This document shows positions 7,577 through 15,445 of a stretch of 39,601 nucleotides of DNA, in pieces. The stretch covers positions 1 through 39,601 of the forward strand of contig JAMCSX010000010.1 of NCBI GenBank assembly GCA_023379055.1, given 5' to 3'. Numbering within the stretch: position 1 is the stretch's first letter; every line of letters starts with the position of its first letter. The translations under genes were made by a program, and so were the position numbers. This DNA is from Candidatus Martarchaeota archaeon. GTDB taxonomy: Archaea > Micrarchaeota > Micrarchaeia > Micrarchaeales > CABMGC01. The notes below the pieces were generated by a model. The model was not told the DNA's origin. It saw nothing but the letters and a program-made list of their open reading frames with translations, and did no database searches.

Positions 7577-7980
7577 TGGTGTTTATGATAAGAAGCAGCA
7601 AGCCAAGGAAGCAGAGGAAATTCAGATTCACCGCACCAATGCACGTCCGGCAGAATTTTGTCAATGTCCACATATCAAAGGAGCTGTCCTCAAGGCTTGG
7701 CATAAAGAGGAGGTCAATAGAGGTCCGCAAGGGCGACACAGTCAGGATCATGTCTGGTGACAGCAAGGGCAAGAGCGGAAAGGTATCCGAGGTAAGACTG
7801 AGGACAGGCAAGATACTCATAGAGGGTATAATAAAGAAGGATGCAAAAGGAAAGGAGAAGCAGATACCTGTACAAGCATCAAACGTCTATCTATCCGACA
7901 TAGACACGTCTGACAAGCTAAGGAAGGCCGGTGTCGATGCGGCATTTGTAAAGCAAAAGAGCGATGTTAATGGGAAGTAA
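7573..7980 (+). CDS. rpl24: Large ribosomal subunit protein uL24
   Basis: A 135-residue protein with the archaeal pattern SSKPRKQRKFRF, HISKELSSRLGIKRRSIEVRKGD and the KOW motif TVRIMSGDSKGKSGKVSEV. It initiates 23S rRNA folding and sits near the exit tunnel. ATG 7573 overlaps the uL14 stop (ATGATG); the in-frame ATG 7585 is a possible alternative. The 3' end overlaps the eS4 start region, indicating translational coupling. Confidence 0.94.
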   Translation: MMVFMIRSSKPRKQRKFRFTAPMHVRQNFVNVHISKELSSRLGIKRRSIEVRKGDTVRIMSGDSKGKSGKVSEVRLRTGKILIEGIIKKDAKGKEKQIPVQASNVYLSDIDTSDKLRKAGVDAAFVKQKSDVNGK

Positions 7981-8656
7981 GGGAAACAATAGGCATATAA
8001 AGAGGCTGGCTGCACAGAGGTATCTGCATATCGAGAGGAAGGTTCATGCATACATAATGAAGCCAAATGCCGGAAGGCACACGCTTGGCTCAAGCATCGC
8101 GCTTGCAACTGTCATCAAAGAAAAACTTGGCCTTGCCGACACTACAAAAGAGGCGAAGAGCGCCATAAAGTCCGGCAGCATAGAGATCAACGGAAAGGTT
8201 ATCAGGGACATGCGGTATCCGCTTGGATTCGGAGACATAGTGCATTTAAAATCCAGCGGGGAGAGCTATGTGGTCGGAGTAGGCAAGAGGGGCTCAGTAT
8301 CCGTAACAAAGTTACAGCATAACGATTCAGGGCAGACCTTCAAGGTGGTCGGGAAGTATGTTGCGGCTGGCAACAAGGAGATGTTGAGGCTTCACAGCGG
8401 AGCCGTACTCCAGTCTGCGGGCGGTGCGAAAGTAAACGATTCTGTGAAGATACTGGAAGGAAAGATAAGCGAAGTGGTCAGGCTTGAAAAAGGTGCACGC
8501 TGCCTTGTAATAAAAGGAATACACGCATCGGAGAATGGGGTAATAAGCGACATAAAACCCGGCACAGCGCTCAGGAGCTCTACGGTAGAGATAGAGGGCG
8601 AGGGCGGCAAGACTGAGACCTTGCTGGACAACATAATGGTGGTTGGTGGTAAATGA
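7970..8656 (+). CDS. rps4e: Small ribosomal subunit protein eS4
   Basis: A 228-residue archaeal/eukaryotic-type S4 with an S4 RNA-binding domain (KEAKSAIKSGSIEINGKVIRD), a central domain (FKVVGKYVAAGNKEMLRLHSG) and a C-terminal KOW-like part. Family proteins start MGxKG followed by H-KRL; this matches MGSKGNNRHIKRL from ATG 7970, so that start is preferred over ATG 7964 two codons upstream. Both starts lie inside the uL24 reading frame (overlap 11-17 bases). Confidence 0.94.
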   Translation: MGSKGNNRHIKRLAAQRYLHIERKVHAYIMKPNAGRHTLGSSIALATVIKEKLGLADTTKEAKSAIKSGSIEINGKVIRDMRYPLGFGDIVHLKSSGESYVVGVGKRGSVSVTKLQHNDSGQTFKVVGKYVAAGNKEMLRLHSGAVLQSAGGAKVNDSVKILEGKISEVVRLEKGARCLVIKGIHASENGVISDIKPGTALRSSTVEIEGEGGKTETLLDNIMVVGGK

Positions 8657-9180
8657 TGGCCGGCTCGAACATAATGCAGAATATATTCATAGACAAGGTA
8701 GTGCTTAACATAGGCATAGGATCCAATGAGGAGATGTACCAGAATGCAAGGCTCCTGCTCGAAAAGCTTACAGACGGAAAGCCTGTGCCAAACGTATCAA
8801 AGAAGAGAAGGCCCGAACTGAAATTAAGGAAGGGACAGGTTATAGGCGCAATGGTCACGCTCAGGAACGAGAAGGCGTCGGAGATGCTGAAAAGGGCCAT
8901 AGAGGCAAACGACAGCATTATATCCGGAAGATCAATATCCAACAACTCTTTAAGCTTCGGAGTGAAGGAGTACATATACTTCTCCGGTGTAAAGTATGAT
9001 CCAAAGATAGGGATGCTTGGCCTCAATGTAAATGTATCATTTACAAGGCCGGGAAGGAGAATAGAGGAGAGACGAAGGTCAAGGTCTGCAGTAGGCAGGA
9101 AACATAAGTCAATAAGCAGTAAGGAGATAACATCCTACGTGGAAAAGAGCTTCGGTGCAAAGGTAGAGGGGGAGAGATGA
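8653..9180 (+). CDS. rpl5: Large ribosomal subunit protein uL5
   Basis: A 175-residue 5S-rRNA-binding protein of the central protuberance. Visible signatures are DKVVLNIGIGSNEE, GQVIGAMVTLRNEKA, FGVKEYIYFSGVKYDPKIGMLGLNV and the basic tail RPGRRIEERRRSRS. The start codon overlaps the eS4 stop (ATGATGG), with ATG 8656 and 8674 as in-frame alternatives. uS14 follows 4 bases after its stop. Confidence 0.95.
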   Translation: MMAGSNIMQNIFIDKVVLNIGIGSNEEMYQNARLLLEKLTDGKPVPNVSKKRRPELKLRKGQVIGAMVTLRNEKASEMLKRAIEANDSIISGRSISNNSLSFGVKEYIYFSGVKYDPKIGMLGLNVNVSFTRPGRRIEERRRSRSAVGRKHKSISSKEITSYVEKSFGAKVEGER

Positions 9181-9184
9181 TACG

Positions 9185-9343
9185 ATGCCAGTGAGTTATG
9201 ATTCAAAATACAAGGGAAGAGGGAAGAGGAAGTGCAGAGTATGCGGCTCCTCAAGGGCACTCATCAGGTCGTATAAGCTGTTCGTGTGCAGGCGCTGTTT
9301 CAGGGAGCTTGGCCATAGCTTGGGCTTCGAGAAGTATGGTTGA
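9185..9343 (+). CDS. rps14: Small ribosomal subunit protein uS14 (zinc-binding form)
   Basis: A 52-residue protein read directly from ATG 9185 to TGA 9341. It has the archaeal zinc-binding layout: Cys17/Cys20 in KCRVCG and Cys35/Cys38 in FVCRRCFRELG, followed by LGFEKYG. uS14 sits in the head of the small subunit. It starts 4 bases after the uL5 stop, and its end overlaps the uS8 start by 8 bases. It is easily lost in automatic calls because it is short and a longer false frame covers it. Confidence 0.95.
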   Translation: MPVSYDSKYKGRGKRKCRVCGSSRALIRSYKLFVCRRCFRELGHSLGFEKYG

Positions 9344-9731
9344 TCTTATGGTAGACGTATTCGCAGACGCTATAAATAAGATAAAGGTGTACGAGGCATC
9401 AGGTATGTACGAATGTACAGTCCCATCAACAAAGCTTCTCCGGGCAGTGCTCGGAACAATGAAGCAGAACAACTACGTACGCGGATTCAAAGAGTTCAAG
9501 GAGGGAAGGTTTAACAACATAAAGATAGACCTTTCAAAGAGGATAAATGACATAGGGGTGATAAAGCCCAGATATCCTGTATCTACTGGGAACCTGCACA
9601 GATACGAGACGCGATACATACCTAGCAAGGATTTCGGCATACTGATAATATCTACATCACTCGGAATAATGACAAACAGGGATGCAAAGGCAAAGAAGAC
9701 CGGCGGAAGGCTTATCGCATATGTGTATTGA
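9336..9731 (+). CDS. rps8: Small ribosomal subunit protein uS8
   Basis: A 131-residue protein that binds helix h21 of 16S rRNA. Signatures: VDVFADAINKIKVYE, KLLRAVLGTMKQNNYVRGF, and the C-terminal FGILIISTSLGIMTNRDAKAKKTGGRLIAYVY. ATG 9336 matches the family N terminus; ATG 9348 is the only close alternative. Longer readings of this frame back to 9198 merely run over uS14. The start overlaps the uS14 stop, indicating coupling. Confidence 0.95.
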   Translation: MVDLMVDVFADAINKIKVYEASGMYECTVPSTKLLRAVLGTMKQNNYVRGFKEFKEGRFNNIKIDLSKRINDIGVIKPRYPVSTGNLHRYETRYIPSKDFGILIISTSLGIMTNRDAKAKKTGGRLIAYVY

Positions 9732-9737
9732 GGAGAA

Positions 9738-10265
9738 ATGATGTACGAGCTTGAGATACCAAACGGAGTGAACGTGGAGGTGGACGGGGAAATGGTTACG
9801 GTCAAGGGCAAGCTCGGTTCTACTGCAAAGCGAATAAACACGAAGTTTGTGCGCGTGTCGGTGAACGGAAATAGGCTTGTAATAAGCGGAGTCGAGAACA
9901 AGAAGCTCGCCAGGAAGTCCGGGTATGCAGCCAAGGCACTCGAAGGCGTATTCAGGGAATCAATGAACAATGTCGAGAATGGGATAGAGAAGAAGCTGAA
10001 GGTTCTATTTGCACACTTCCCTGCGTCAATAGAGATAAGGGGAAAGAGCATGTACCTCAAAAATCTCTTCGGCGAGAAGGTGCCTAGGGAGATAAGCATA
10101 GTTGGCGCAACGAAGATCGAGGTAAAGGGACAGGATGTCACGATAAAGGGGATAGACAAGTATGAGGTTGGGCAGACTATAGCGAACATCAGGCGAGGCT
10201 GCTATGCACGAGGTTATGACACGCGTGTATTCCAGGACGGTTTGTATGTGGTTACTGAGGAATGA
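9738..10265 (+). CDS. rpl6: Large ribosomal subunit protein uL6
   Basis: A 175-residue protein with the two uL6 repeats: the first through KLGSTAKRINTKFVRVSV, the second through FGEKVPREISIVGATKIEVKGQDVTIKGIDKYEVGQ, then NIRRGCYARGYDTRVFQDGLYVV. It binds the sarcin-ricin region near the factor site. The stop TGA overlaps the eL32 start by 4 bases. Confidence 0.95.
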   Translation: MMYELEIPNGVNVEVDGEMVTVKGKLGSTAKRINTKFVRVSVNGNRLVISGVENKKLARKSGYAAKALEGVFRESMNNVENGIEKKLKVLFAHFPASIEIRGKSMYLKNLFGEKVPREISIVGATKIEVKGQDVTIKGIDKYEVGQTIANIRRGCYARGYDTRVFQDGLYVVTEE

Positions 10266-10621
10266 TGATGGCAAAGCGAGAGAAGACAAAATTTACTGTC
10301 CCAAACTTCGGGGCAAAGAACAGGAAGAGGGTAAGGGAGAGATGGAGGAAGCAGAGGGGCATAGACAACCACAAGAGGGAGGGAAAGTCAAACAGGGGAG
10401 CCACGCCAGGAATAGGCTATAAAAACAGTGACGCAGTAAGGTTCTCCAGGCCCGACGGCTCGTTCGAGTTCCTTGTGCACAACAAGTCGGACCTCATCTC
10501 AGTGCTCGGGATGCCTGGATACAGTGCAAGGTTTTTTCACGGAATCTCTTCAAGAAAGAGGGCCGAGCTTCAGAGGATAGCCGACGAGAAGAAGATAAGG
10601 ATACTGAATAGGGCGAAATGA
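10262..10621 (+). CDS. rpl32e: Large ribosomal subunit protein eL32
   Basis: A 119-residue archaeal/eukaryotic protein: FTVPNFGAKNRKRVRERWRKQRGIDNHKR, SNRGATPGIGYKN, then the globular end LISVLGMPGYSARFFHGISSRKR. Three Met codons in a row at 10262-10270 leave the exact start open; the first overlaps the uL6 stop. The length is close to the family core, without the long N-terminal extensions of some archaea. Confidence 0.95.
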   Translation: MMMAKREKTKFTVPNFGAKNRKRVRERWRKQRGIDNHKREGKSNRGATPGIGYKNSDAVRFSRPDGSFEFLVHNKSDLISVLGMPGYSARFFHGISSRKRAELQRIADEKKIRILNRAK

Positions 10622-10622
10622 G

Positions 10623-11114
10623 ATGGGAGTTAAATTTGCAAAAAGGGTCGCCGGAGCAATTATTAACCGTGGCATCACATCAATAAGGATAAAGCCCGAG
10701 TCCGCCGCAGACGCGGCAAAGGCGCTCACAAAAGATGATATAAGACAGCTCATAGAGAAGGGATCGATATATGCTGTGCCTGCAAGGCACAACTCTGGCA
10801 AGAGGGCAATGCTTCTAAAGAAGGCAAGAGAGGAGGGGAGGAGAAGGGGAACCGGAAGGAGAAGAGGAACATCGAAGGCAAGATCCGGAAGGGTGTGGGA
10901 AAAGAGAGTAAGGTCGCAGAGAAGGCTGCTTAAAGAGCTGAAGCTCATGAAAAAGATAGACACAAAGACATTCAATGACTTCTACATGCACATAAAGGGG
11001 AATCAGTATGCAACAAAATCCACCATGCTGCTTCACCTCAGGGAGCAGGGGGTTCAGATAACCGACGACGAGATAAAGCAGATCAATGACCTGGTGGCCG
11101 AGGAATATAAGTGA
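10623..11114 (+). CDS. rpl19e: Large ribosomal subunit protein eL19
   Basis: A 163-residue, mostly helical basic protein: FAKRVAGAIINRG, ALTKDDIRQLIEKGSIYAVPA, the Arg/Gly-rich hinge GRRRGTGRRRGTSKAR and a long helix ending in INDLVAEEY. It contributes to intersubunit bridges at the rim of the 50S subunit. It begins one base after the eL32 stop (TGAGATG). Confidence 0.95.
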   Translation: MGVKFAKRVAGAIINRGITSIRIKPESAADAAKALTKDDIRQLIEKGSIYAVPARHNSGKRAMLLKKAREEGRRRGTGRRRGTSKARSGRVWEKRVRSQRRLLKELKLMKKIDTKTFNDFYMHIKGNQYATKSTMLLHLREQGVQITDDEIKQINDLVAEEYK

Positions 11115-11118
11115 GCGC

Positions 11119-11700
11119 ATGAATAGGTCAACAAAAAATGTAAAGTTCAGAAGAAGAAGGGAGTCTGTAACTAATTACAAGAAGAGGTTCAGCCTGGTAA
11201 AGTCAGGACTGGACAGGATAGTCGTACGCAGATCAAACAGGAGAATAATAGGCCAGATCGTAAGATACAGTCCAAGCGGGGACGTTGTTCTTGCCCATGC
11301 AGACTCAACAGAACTTAAGGCGTTCGGATGGCCCCCGAGGTCTAACCGTCCAACGGCATATCTCACAGGCCTTCTCCTTTCAAGGAAACCTGCGAAATCC
11401 GGAGGCAGCGGATACATAATGGACATAGGCCTCTCATCACCAACAACGAACTCCGTCCCATTCGTGTTTGCAAAAGGGTGCATTGACGGGGGAATGCCAG
11501 TGAAGGGAAGCATAGACATTGACGAGAAGGTTTATAATTATTCAAACGCAAGTTATGCTGCCGGCGTAAAATCAAAGGACAGCGCAATGTATCAGAGACA
11601 GTACTCCGCATACATAAAGGGCGGCAAGGAGCCCGAGGCCCTCGGCAGGTTATTTGCAGAGACAAAGGACAGGATAATGAAGTCAGACGCAAAGGCGTGA
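11119..11700 (+). CDS. rpl18: Large ribosomal subunit protein uL18
   Basis: A 193-residue archaeal-type uL18 that binds 5S rRNA with uL5. Signatures: FRRRRESVTNYKKRFSLVKSG, RIVVRRSNRRIIGQIVRYSPSGD, the PTAYLTGLLLSRK segment and FAKGCIDGGM. ATG 11119 (MNRSTKN) is chosen; the upstream TTG/ATG region at 11086 lies inside eL19 and adds unrelated sequence. The stop overlaps a GTG of uS5 (GTGA). Confidence 0.95.
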   Translation: MNRSTKNVKFRRRRESVTNYKKRFSLVKSGLDRIVVRRSNRRIIGQIVRYSPSGDVVLAHADSTELKAFGWPPRSNRPTAYLTGLLLSRKPAKSGGSGYIMDIGLSSPTTNSVPFVFAKGCIDGGMPVKGSIDIDEKVYNYSNASYAAGVKSKDSAMYQRQYSAYIKGGKEPEALGRLFAETKDRIMKSDAKA

Positions 11701-11705
11701 ATACC

Positions 11706-12353
11706 ATGGCATTTTTCCAAGAAGAGGAACCGAGATTTAACATGGCGGAATGGAATCCGCGGACGAAGATAGGGCAGATGGTAAAGAACGGCGAGATAAC
11801 GCGCGTGGAGCAGATATTTGCCGCAGGCAAGCCGATAAAAGAGGTTGAGATAGTGGAGGCCCTTCTTCCCGGACTAGAGGACAAGGTGCTCGAGATTGCA
11901 TCGGTCCAGAGAATGACCAAGAACAACAGGAAGCAGAAGTTCAGGGCCACGGTGGTGATAGGGGACAAGAACGGCCATATTGGCATAGGCGTCGGAAAGG
12001 ACGTCGAGGCAAAGCCCGCAATACAGACCGGGATAAGGAATGCCAAGCAGCACATAATATCCATCGAACTGGGCTGCGGATCATGGGAGTGCAACTGCGG
12101 CACAAAGCACAGTCTTCCACTGACCCTCAAATCAAAATGCGGCAGCGGTACAATAATACTCAAGCCTGCCCCGAGAGGAGTCGGCATTGCGGCAAGCGCA
12201 ACAGTGCGCACTGTGCTGGATCTTGCTGGGGTAAAGGACATGTGGACATTCTCGAAGGGAAGGACTAGGGACAAATACAACATGGCCCTTGCAACCTATA
12301 ATGCCTTGAAGTCGCAGAACGACCTGAAGAACATAGGGGAGCTCAAGGCATGA
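11706..12353 (+). CDS. rps5: Small ribosomal subunit protein uS5
   Basis: A 215-residue archaeal uS5 with the double-stranded-RNA-binding-like N-terminal domain (GIGVGKDVEAKPAIQTGIRNAK), the archaeal insert LGCGSWECNCGTKHSLP and the C-terminal PAPRGVGIAASATVRTVLDLAGVKDMWT. It shapes mRNA entry and decoding fidelity. ATG 11706 is chosen; GTG 11697, overlapping the uL18 stop, is equally possible. The spc-like operon stops here: uL30, uL15 and SecY, usual followers in archaea, are not present in the next bases. Confidence 0.94.
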   Translation: MAFFQEEEPRFNMAEWNPRTKIGQMVKNGEITRVEQIFAAGKPIKEVEIVEALLPGLEDKVLEIASVQRMTKNNRKQKFRATVVIGDKNGHIGIGVGKDVEAKPAIQTGIRNAKQHIISIELGCGSWECNCGTKHSLPLTLKSKCGSGTIILKPAPRGVGIAASATVRTVLDLAGVKDMWTFSKGRTRDKYNMALATYNALKSQNDLKNIGELKA

Positions 12354-12488
12354 CCAGCGGGCAATGACCACGAAAGCGCATATACTTCCATATCATGCAG
12401 ATCTCAATTAACAAACGTGAGCGTGAAATTCCATCCAGTCTTATGGGCGTTGCGATGGTGAATTGCAGTTGCAATATGCCAACATCAC

Positions 12489-12513
12489 ATATATAATAAA
12501 CTATTATGTATAA
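12489..12513 (+). promoter_or_regulatory. AT-rich promoter region of the secretion ATPase gene
   Basis: catatataataaactattatgtat contains two TATA-like cores about 35-43 and 20-25 bases before ATG 12532. The 178-bp gap between uS5 and this gene otherwise shows nothing recognised. Confidence 0.4.
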
Positions 12514-12531
12514 TATTCTCTGGGATGAGCA

Positions 12532-13845
12532 ATGTCTGGCATGGGAATGGATGCGCTTTTGGAAAGGGCATTTGAGAGTCTCGAGGGCAAGCTTGGAAGC
12601 ATACATACTGATGCTGACCTCTACGCCTACATCACTGCTGTGGTAAAGTCGATAGACCCATCTGCTGACAAGCAGTTAATAGACAAGATAGTTGCGGATG
12701 CGAAGACCTTCAGTCCTATCGACCAATACCTGCACAGCGACAGCGTGGAGGACATAATGATAAACAATACGGAGAACATATTCATATACCACAGCACAGA
12801 GGGAGAGATAAAAGTGCCAGAAAAGATGGCGTCTGTGGCAGAATTGTCAAGGTTCGTAAGGAAGCTCAAGATGTACTCCACAAGCTCAATTGCGAATAAC
12901 CACATACAGGATGTGCATCTGCCGAACGGCTCAAGGTGCAATATAGTGGACTCGCCTCTTGGCCAGGACATAACAATACGCAACTTCAAGCCTACTGCAT
13001 ACAGTATAATAGATCTCATAAATGCAGGGGAGATGAGCTACAACCTTGCATCGCGCTTCTGGTTGTATTCCGAAGGACTGGGCGTAAGGCCTGCCAACAT
13101 GCTAATAGGCGGAATGCCAGGAAGCGGGAAGACCACCCTGCTGAATGCGATGTTCAGCTTCTTCAGGCCTGAGGCCCGCATAGTGGTGCTTGAGGAGACA
13201 TACGAGGTGAATACAAGCACCCAGGATAACTGCGTAAGGCTTGAGACCAGCCCTTATGTAACCCTGCAAGACCTGCTAAAGAATTCACTGAGGATGAGGC
13301 CTGACATCATACTGATCGGCGAGGTGCGCGGCGCAGAGGCAAACGACATGATAACCGCAATGTCCATAGGCAAATCAGTCATATCAACGATCCATGCGCA
13401 TACGAGCAGGGACATGATTAACAGGCTAGAGCAGCAGCCGATGGGGATAAGCAGGGATGCCATATCTCTGATAGATGTGATGTCAATAGTGTCTCAGGTA
13501 AATCTGGATCACAGAAAGGCAAGAAAGATAACGCAGGTGTCAGAGACCTCTGGGGCAGAGACCCGCGTGCTGCTCTCAGACCTGTATACCTATGATTACA
13601 AGACACAAAAGAGCTCAGACATACTGCCGAGCGTGACGTACAGGGACGTCCTATCCAAGGCTGCAGGAAGGACGCCTACAGATATAATAGCCGAGGAGGG
13701 AAGAAGGGCCAAGGTTCTGGAGAAGCTGAACAAGCTCGGCATCAGGGATCTTAGGGGGATAAACGAGTTCTGCAAGGACTACTATGACAACCAGCAGAGG
13801 GCCCTTGCGAAGCTCGGTCTTGCAGAGCTCGGCACGCTTGAGTGA
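12532..13845 (+). CDS. Type II/IV secretion system ATPase (GspE/VirB11/TadA-like)
   Basis: A 437-residue cytoplasmic hexameric-type ATPase for pilus or secretion machines. The N1D/N2D part precedes Walker A GGMPGSGKTT (about residues 193-202), the Asp box with ILIGEVRGAEA as Walker B, and the His box STIHAHTS. It resembles the archaeal/CpaF-like branch; which machine it drives cannot be read because no TadC-like membrane partner, prepilin or prepilin peptidase lies next to it. It is separated from uS5 by its own promoter region and converges on the guaB-like gene. Confidence 0.88.
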   Translation: MSGMGMDALLERAFESLEGKLGSIHTDADLYAYITAVVKSIDPSADKQLIDKIVADAKTFSPIDQYLHSDSVEDIMINNTENIFIYHSTEGEIKVPEKMASVAELSRFVRKLKMYSTSSIANNHIQDVHLPNGSRCNIVDSPLGQDITIRNFKPTAYSIIDLINAGEMSYNLASRFWLYSEGLGVRPANMLIGGMPGSGKTTLLNAMFSFFRPEARIVVLEETYEVNTSTQDNCVRLETSPYVTLQDLLKNSLRMRPDIILIGEVRGAEANDMITAMSIGKSVISTIHAHTSRDMINRLEQQPMGISRDAISLIDVMSIVSQVNLDHRKARKITQVSETSGAETRVLLSDLYTYDYKTQKSSDILPSVTYRDVLSKAAGRTPTDIIAEEGRRAKVLEKLNKLGIRDLRGINEFCKDYYDNQQRALAKLGLAELGTLE

Positions 13846-13881
13846 TGGAAAAGAATCTGGTAGCAACGTATTGCATATCCG

Positions 13882-15348
13882 CTACTCCTTGAGCTTGTCG
13901 TAGCTTTCCTTCATTGCGCTCTCAGTAAGGCGTATGAACTTTGCGTTCTTTCTCAGCTCTGCAAGATTTGCAGCGCCGCAGTAGCTCATTCCCGACCGCA
14001 CTCCGCCTACAAGCTGATACACTACCTCTCTCACGCTGCCCTTGTAAGGAACAGATGATTCAACGCCCTCCGGCACAATGTCGAACGCCTCCTGCGGATC
14101 TATTATGTCCTTGTCAAGCTTCTTCCTGCTTATATTTGCTCCGAACGATGACATGCCCCTATAAGCCTTATACTTAATTCCTTGCCTCACGACAAAGAAT
14201 CCGGGGCTCTCGTCAGTGCCTGCAAACAGGCTGCCTGACATTACTGCTGCAGCCCCTGCTGCAAGCGCTTTGGTTATGTCTCCGGACTCCTTTATGCCAC
14301 CATCAGCTATCACATTGACTCCGCTGCTTTCTGCTGCATCGCTGCAGTCCATTACTGCTGTAAGCTGCGGCATTCCCGCGCCTGTGACACGCCTTGTAGT
14401 GCATGCAGCCCCAGGACCTATGCCTACCTTGATAACGTCTGCTCCTGCTGTAATAAGGTCCGCAGTGCCTTCCGCAGTTGCGACATTCCCTGCCACGATT
14501 GCAACGTCAGGTATCTCCTTCTTCACAGCCTTTATTGCGGCTATCACGCTGTCGCTGTGGCCGTGCGCGATGTCCAGTACTATTGCGTCTGCGCCTGCAG
14601 ACGCAAGCGCCTGCGCCCTCTCGACATAATCTCCGCGCGTGCCTATTGCCGCTCCTGCAAGAAGCCGTCCCTTTCTGTCCATCGCGGATTTTTCCGACCT
14701 TATCCTCTTGTATATATCCTTCGAGGTTATGAGCCCTCGCACTACGTCATTTCTATCCACCAGCGGAAGCTTCTCTAGCCTGTTTCTGTCTATAATGTCC
14801 AGCGCCCTGTCCATCCTTATGCCAGGCTCACCAACCACCAGCTTTTTTCTTGGAGTCATTGCCTCTGACACATGCTCCTTATCGTTCTTGGTGAACCTCA
14901 TGTCCCTGTCGGACAGTATGCCAAGCAGATGGTTAGACTTGTCTACCACAAGCAGTCCGCTTACCTCCATTTTGTCCATCATTGCCCGCGCCTCGCCGAT
15001 TGAGACGTTCTTGCCTATGCTATATGGCTTATAGGTTATGTATGCCGTAGACCTCTTTACACGCATTACCTCCTCCGCTTCCCTGTCTATCGACATAAAC
15101 CTATGTATTATTCCCAGTCCACCCTCCGTGGCAATTGCTATTGCCATTGCAGATTCAGTAACCGTATCCATGTTTGCAGTTATTATCGGTACATTTAGGG
15201 TTATGCCTTTTGTTATTGCAGATTTCGTGTCTACTGCCTTCCTCGACCCTACGCTCGATCTTCTGGGAACAAGCAACACGTCGCTGTAACTGAGCCCTAC
15301 CTGTATATCATCACGATTCAAACACGCACCCTGACCTTTTTGGTACAT
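13882..15348 (-). CDS. guaB: IMP dehydrogenase/GMP reductase family protein with CBS pair
   Basis: A 488-residue (beta/alpha)8 enzyme with two CBS domains (about 100-215). The NAD/IMP-site loop GIGPGAACTTR carries Cys316, the nucleophile that attacks IMP (IMPDH) or GMP (GMPR). Further marks: LTYDD-like GLSYSDVLLVP at the start, IADGGIKESGDI, AYRGMSSFGA, VPEGVESSVPYKG. The Arg-Tyr dyad in the mobile flap that IMPDH uses for hydrolysis (DRYFQ in E. coli) is not visible between AYRGMSS and VPEG, so a GMP-reductase-like activity must be considered. IMPDH is the default name. ATG 15348 is chosen because a TATA box at about 15409-15419 leaves a short leader; ATG 15408 lies on top of that box. Confidence 0.82.
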   Translation of the reverse strand: MYQKGQGACLNRDDIQVGLSYSDVLLVPRRSSVGSRKAVDTKSAITKGITLNVPIITANMDTVTESAMAIAIATEGGLGIIHRFMSIDREAEEVMRVKRSTAYITYKPYSIGKNVSIGEARAMMDKMEVSGLLVVDKSNHLLGILSDRDMRFTKNDKEHVSEAMTPRKKLVVGEPGIRMDRALDIIDRNRLEKLPLVDRNDVVRGLITSKDIYKRIRSEKSAMDRKGRLLAGAAIGTRGDYVERAQALASAGADAIVLDIAHGHSDSVIAAIKAVKKEIPDVAIVAGNVATAEGTADLITAGADVIKVGIGPGAACTTRRVTGAGMPQLTAVMDCSDAAESSGVNVIADGGIKESGDITKALAAGAAAVMSGSLFAGTDESPGFFVVRQGIKYKAYRGMSSFGANISRKKLDKDIIDPQEAFDIVPEGVESSVPYKGSVREVVYQLVGGVRSGMSYCGAANLAELRKNAKFIRLTESAMKESYDKLKE

Positions 15349-15408
15349 GCAATTATAAATGTATATCGCCTTTCCTGCATGGCTGCAAGCCGACCCGCCA
15401 AAGCACAT

Positions 15409-15421
15409 TTATATACTTTTA
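15409..15421 (+). promoter_or_regulatory. Shared TATA region between guaB-like gene and surface-protein gene
   Basis: catttatatactt reads as a TATA box in both directions. It lies about 25-37 bases before ATG 15446 on the plus strand and about 61-73 bases before ATG 15348 on the minus strand, so the two divergent genes may share or compete for this element. Confidence 0.5.
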
Positions 15422-15445
15422 TCGCGCAGATAATCTGCGATTATT

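Noticed and set aside
9198-9335. N-terminal extension of uS8
   Set aside because: This stretch encodes the zinc-binding uS14 in another frame.
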